Source: Sweltsa coloradensis (taxonomy: Eukaryota > Arthropoda > Insecta > Plecoptera > Chloroperlidae). From it: DNA of 64,000 nt. The stretch covers positions 124,001 to 188,000 of the forward strand of contig JAMZAV010000005.1 of NCBI GenBank assembly GCA_024449915.1. The letters are read 5' to 3'. Below, piece after piece: positions 58,701 to 64,000 of the stretch (its first letter is position 1; each line of letters begins with the position of its first letter). Position numbers and translations under genes: made by a program. The notes beneath the pieces were generated by a model. It was not told where the DNA came from. It did not search any database and worked only from the letters and a program-made list of their open reading frames with translations.

Positions 58701-60943
58701 ATAAAACATGTAAAAAAACTTGCAGTATGCAATAAAATAAAAACATCATCGTATAACATTGCTCATACATTCAATATACTCCCACACTGAACAAAAAACA
58801 TTTTGACATTTTGACATAGAAAGTGTTTCATATCAGTTTTAAAACCTCACAAGTTCTCAATTTTTTCTACACAACACACAACAACACAACACATAAACAC
58901 ACAGACCTATAAAGAATGAATCTTAATTATGAAACTTCAGCAAAAACATAATTGTTTCATCATCTTACATTCATCCAATATCGGAGAAAAGCACCTAGAA
59001 ATAATGAAATGATTTGAACATCTCAATTATTTTCAATCCAATTCATGAATCGCGAGTAAATAGAACGAGTAGCGAACCCGGTGGCAGAACGTGTGTGTCC
59101 CCTACCCACGCATTAAGAGTCTGAAGCCAACACCAAGCTAACTATCAATAACCCTGACACCGGTCTCCGCAGAGAAATATGATACAAGCGTACGGATGTG
59201 CACCGACCAACAATATTGCTTTCCAGGGGGAATACCCGGGACCGGGAGAAAGATGTAACCGAAGGGAGAAACCATCCAAAATAAAAAGATAAAATAAGAT
59301 AACATCAAAGGAAACTACATCCACCTTTTCTCTGCTGAGTTCTGACCGTCTTTCTTTTGCTTTGCGAGGACTTCCTCTAAAAGCATGACGCAGGCATACT
59401 TTCTTTCATCTCACACCTGCCCTTTTATGTCCGACATTCTACTTCAAACTTGATCTGCAGATTTAATAGACCTAACAACTGAAAAGCACATAATTTGTGT
59501 GTGTGTGTGTGTGTTTGCGTGTGCAAGTGACGCCGCTCCAGGTCAGGGGGTGTGTCGCTCTCTCCATACGAGGAAGTCGTCTTGAGATAGCATTCGAGAA
59601 GAAGCCAATAACGTCAATACTAATTACTTATTAGCTAATTGGCTGCTGGTGATCGCCCCTCAATGTCGCTGTTATCGGTTGCTATAGGGGAGGCCTCACA
59701 AGAGCCTGACAAAAACAAAGCGACAGTATGGAAGTCGTGAGCTGACCATGTACGTATACGGACGTCATGCCGAGCCATGATTGATGAAACTCCATTAGTT
59801 ACAACTCCATTACACCTACTTAAATAAAAGTAACATGTACATAGAATATTATGAATTATATTTATATCTACAATCTGCTGATGTTTGAACAAAGGGTTCA
59901 GTAACCTAATTGAAATATTATAGGCCCTGTGCGTTTTATATCATCATATTCCCCAAATGCAAATAAAAAAATTACTTTATTTCAAAACATCTAAAATCGC
60001 TTCTTATCCAAGTTTCAAAATTAAAAAATAGGCCTAATAATTAGCGAACAATGTAGGATGTATATAATCGATACGTAACGCTACTTGATTTTGACACATA
60101 TGCAAAAAAGAACCAGCCTTTCCACGTTCACCGTAGCTGATGCTGGTATCGACTTGGTAACTAATTCCCTTGTAGAACGTAATGCCATTATGCTTATGGC
60201 TAGACGTCACAACTCACAAGCATTCGCCCATGTTAAATATTGACAGCATTTCGGCGAGAGATTGCCATCTAATTCGTAAACCAAACAGCTATGAATCCTA
60301 TACTAATGGTCTGGTAAACATTTGCTCATCCAATATGAATCCAATAAGGGTTAGCTGTGAAATGAAAATAAAATGAAGGAAATGTACCAAATACCAATCA
60401 GTACTTTGCATAATACATCCCACTTTCTATTTTCCACTTAGATTGTCTGGATTGTAATAAAATATGTGACATTGCATGTCAAGCTGGTAAAGTAGTTAGG
60501 TGATAGAACATTTTATTTGATGGCGCAAACTTTTACATTAGAAATATTTATCGTTTAGGAAGCCTCCCACATCATAATAATTAATATTGATGTAAATTAT
60601 AAAACTTAATATTTTATTATGCAAGTAATTGTAATGTAGTCGCAGTACGTTTTATTGTAACAGTAACATTTATGTAACTATGAACATTGAATAATTCTAT
60701 ATCATCTGTTATGTAATTCCTTATCACGTATCTTATCATAAAAGACTACGTGACATGTTACTAGGATTACGTTTGCCGATGTTGTTGCAAATAAATCAAA
60801 ATTATCGTTATGTACCTCAGGAAAATCGTCGCGACATCTGTACGTCTGATTCAGCATTCTATGACACAACGCCGCTAAACACAACGACATAATTATAATT
60901 TAGATAAGTGAGATGTAATTATTGTTTGTTTGATAAATTAAAA
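58701..60943. other. Non-coding stretch
   Basis: A (TG)n microsatellite lies at 59,496-59,514 and ACAACACAAC low complexity near 58,870. No gene was recognised. Confidence 0.5.
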
Positions 60944-61048
60944 TTATTTGGACATTCACTGTTCTTATAATAAATTTTATTTTAAGAACAGTGTATGTCC
61001 AAATAAATTCAATTTCATTTATTTTAAGAACAGTGTATGTCCAAATAA
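60944..61048. repeat. Three copies of a 24-bp arm forming an inverted repeat
   Basis: TTATTTGGACATTCACTGTT (60,944 on) is mirrored by AACAGTGTATGTCCAAATAA at 60,987-61,006 and again at 61,029-61,048. The first two arms can fold into a hairpin with a ~15-nt loop. The third is a direct copy of the second, about 42 bp away. AATTATTGTTTG and TTTGATAA words flank both sides (60,917 and 61,096 on). It may be a collapsed MITE end. Confidence 0.65.
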
Positions 61049-62849
61049 TTTCAATCTAACAATCAATTTACTTGTTCTGCTACTTTCAATTTATAATTAT
61101 TGTTTGTGTTTGATAAGATCAGTAGGAATTGAATGCGGTCTATCATCAGATATGGAGGTTTTATCTTCTACCCCGATGAGTTTGCAACCTTGAATCTCAT
61201 CATCCCATCAGATTGCTCCAATAAGTGGACAGTTTTATTGGCTAGGTCGGTTTACGAGACGATACGTTGGTGGTTATTTACCCCAGGATATTGTGTTGTC
61301 AGGACCCAGCGAAGCAAGCCGATACGTATCGATCTAGTATCTCTATACCCTGTGCTTTTAATTTCAATGTCTCGGCGAAACTAAAGGTGGTGCATCCTAC
61401 AGAAATAAGCTCGGGACTTACGTCTGGACAATTGTAATCCTTATCAGTTGGGCTAGAACGGATTTAGTTGAAGCTGTTTCAAATATCTAACTAAGCTAAG
61501 TATGGCGTCGCGCGCCCCTGGTACCCCGCAAGGGAAGCTAGGGTAGTTCGAGCGCAAGATACAAACTATCTGGGAGATATTGTTTCAATACTGCCTCGGG
61601 GTGATCGTGTTTGGGATCTGACTTTGCCAGAGTACTCCAATGAGGGGGGGGAGGGGGGGGGGGTATCGAATGTTGAGTGCTGGGTGGTGTTAGGCTTGTG
61701 CAACGGGGCTAAGAGAGAAGATGGTTGAGTGAAGACATCTCCATGTATCGAGTCCCTGTTAAACCAAGCTTCCAACTTATAGAAAGGGAGTAATAGGGGT
61801 TTAGAACCATCCTCACTAAATGTGATGCTGATGTAGCAGTTGAGAGGACGGAAATAAACACACACTTACTTATTTTATTCATGTCGAGTGAAGCCAGTAC
61901 AGTTAGGATTTATCACGCAAGCACATAATCAACATTGCGGTTGCGAGGAAGCAGATAGAAAACTCTTGCGGTCAAGTAAGGGGGGTTGACCTGTACAGGG
62001 GTAGATGCTACGATCACCATTATTATTTTAGTCTAAGGGCGACCGCTAATTTTTGCATGTGTGTTATCCTGTTGAGAAGTTCTTCTGATTGGTCAAAGGG
62101 TTCCTCCTATGTGCATGTTGTTCCAACGTGCACACTCCATCATCTTAATGAGCCTCAGGACAAAACATACGACGATATACCACATCGATTGCAATGTAAA
62201 ACGGTCTACGGTAATATGCCATGTTGTAATTGTGTTAAAAAAGCTTAATTTAGCGAAGGAGACTTTCTTCGTGATTTGAACAAATTAATAAACAAGAAGA
62301 AAGGCAAAAAACTCGATATGGAGGCTAATTGGCTTCCTGAAACGCAGTTTTATGCTTAATACACAATTGAACCACAAAATGAACAAAACGAGAACAATCA
62401 CAAACTAATAGAAATAGATCGAAACAGGACCTTCCACTGATAATAAAAGCACGTGGCACTACGGTCAATGTAATAACTTAATAGCGAGAAGAATATTCTA
62501 TATTAGGGATAGACAAATTACTTTCGTGTTTCTAAAATAATTTACATAAGTATTTTCACAAGCCCAGTGCAATGTCTTCGCAGCTTGAGAAGTGGTCTGT
62601 TGGCTCCCTGCTGTTGGCTGCTGAGTGGCGCACACAAGATAAGAGATGCGCCTCTCAACTAGCTGATGATTCTTATACAGAACAGATTGCTGTTATGGTA
62701 AATATGAATCGAGTTATGGACAGCCTATTTGTTTGCGTCGAAATAACTTCCAAAGGGGAAAACCTATTTCTTGCAAGAATATTGTAATTTCATAAAAGAG
62801 AAAACCTTCTCTGATTTGCGCGGGAAGTTTCTCCTCGTGGAGTTTCTAA
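61049..62849. other. Non-coding stretch
   Basis: A G-rich patch lies at about 61,645-61,663. Short frames at 61,133-61,384 and 62,572-62,787 carry no recognisable motif. No gene is called. Confidence 0.5.
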
Positions 62850-62894
62850 ACTACACTGTGAACGTGAAGTGTGTTCGGAGGTTCACAGTGTAGT
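62850..62894. repeat. Perfect 14-bp hairpin
   Basis: ACTACACTGTGAAC at 62,850-62,863 is perfectly inverted at 62,881-62,894, with a 17-nt loop. TTCACTTTATTGGAGTGAA follows at about 62,909 and forms a second small hairpin. It may be a stable RNA or cruciform structure, or a relic of inverted termini. The arms are too short for a standard miRNA precursor. Confidence 0.6.
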
Positions 62895-64000
62895 GGGGCT
62901 CAATCTGTTCACTTTATTGGAGTGAATAAAGAAGATGTTTTGCATTAGAAACGTCTATCTCTTCTTCCCCCCCCCCCCAACCCCCGGTCAACCGATGTTG
63001 GGACACATGTGTTCGCGGGGGGGGGGGGGGTCAAGTCTCGGCGGGTCAAGTTCGAAAAACAAATAACATTTCAATAAAACATACGACTATCCAGTTTGAA
63101 ATCAATCTGTTTAGGTTTATCTGAAAAGCCCGCAGTGCGCGCTCTTCTTTAGGTGGACAACTGTATTTGGAGGTTGGGAAGGAAAGTAAGAAGTATGTTT
63201 TAGAAATAAAGTAATTGATTAAATGTTTGGAAGAGCCTAATACTTTCCGAATGAGTGAGCACAGGAAAAACTAAATGGGAATAAAGTTATGTTAAAATAA
63301 TATGCCCTACGACATAAAATGAGTTGCAAAATGGTATAGTCTTTAAATTGCGATTTGTGACAGTTAAAAGTAATCGCTGCTCAACGTATTACGTCCAGTA
63401 AACGAGAAGGCGGATAAAACTTGTCCATTGTTTTGTTGATATAGAATTTCAATTATCTAACGAATCTAATAAAATAACGACAATGTTTCGTTCAAAGCCG
63501 AAGACCGATTAAGACAGAGAGAGACCAAGAAAGTAGAAAATATTACATTCACGATAAAATTGCGCAATTTCCAGGAAAATTTCATACCTCATACTGCGAT
63601 TTGTCAAAATGACTTAACTTCAGTAGGCTGGCAATAAGGACGAAAAATATAACTTATACAATTTACATTTAAATATAATCAATAATCATAATTTCATCTC
63701 AATATGTCAACTATCTACTTTGATTTGATGATGTTAGTACTGAAATCATATTTCACCAAAGTTGGCAGTTGGAGCCACAATTCAAGCTAGAAGTTTCCAT
63801 TAAGCTATACGAACCGACAAATTAATTATAATTTAGTGTTACTGTAGGTGTGGTAGTGTGTATAGCAGCATGATGATTTAAATAGTAGGCCATAGATTTG
63901 TCAGGCTTACAGGCCCCTACTCATATTCCGAGTGCAATGTAATGCCACTTGTACAACAATGGCTCTTATGCATCAGATAATGGCTTGAAAGTTGGTTTGA
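62895..64000. other. Non-coding end of window
   Basis: A C10 tract (about 62,967) and a G14 tract (about 63,017) face each other about 50 bp apart. Otherwise it is AT-rich with no gene recognised. Confidence 0.5.

Overview
This window looks like nuclear DNA from a multicellular eukaryote, most likely an insect. The evidence is its AT-rich composition, long gene-poor stretches, pol-III B-box (tRNA-derived) SINEs, foldback/TIR elements, microsatellites, GT-AG splice-like junctions and the lack of any long open frame. The density of short non-autonomous repeats reminds me of stick insects (Timema-like), but that is an impression, not something I could test. No bacterial operon, rRNA, CRISPR array, intact transposase or reverse transcriptase is visible. 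The longest open frame is 175 codons, and it lies in degraded sequence.

The window has three zones. (1) 1-4,110 is clean-looking non-coding DNA with a possible TATA/initiator promoter, a (CT)n tract, one copy of a TTGCAC-rich dispersed element and a tRNA-derived SINE. (2) 4,111-26,415 has a different texture: single bases are replaced by their neighbours and homopolymers are stretched. It looks like unpolished gap-fill sequence. Real structure survives in it: about eight copies of a ~790-bp tandem unit, each with an exon-like block between a polypyrimidine-CAG and CAT|GTAAGT (10,690-16,560); a second smaller family of exon-like blocks (16,829-18,420); and a ~175-bp satellite of about 23 monomers (20,085-24,200). 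The last ~2.4 kb of this zone (24,060-26,415) is a noisy duplicate of clean sequence at 26,800-28,880, so the join at about 26,415 is probably an unmerged assembly overlap. (3) 26,416-64,000 is clean again. It holds the satellite edge, tRNA-like SINEs, a 599-bp TIR element, foldback elements, a tandemly duplicated foldback+SINE composite (43,575-45,010), a dispersed family marked by TTGGTGGAGGTGCCGGG, a 160-bp tandem repeat and a retroelement-like tail with AAAT repeats.

The only convincing protein-coding piece in clean sequence is one 165-nt internal exon on the minus strand (45,761-45,597) with good splice sites. Its protein is unidentified and two frames are open through it. The other clean stretches are probably intronic or intergenic. 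The most interesting biological candidate is the ~790-bp exon-like tandem array. It sits in the worst sequence, so its coding status cannot be settled from these bases.
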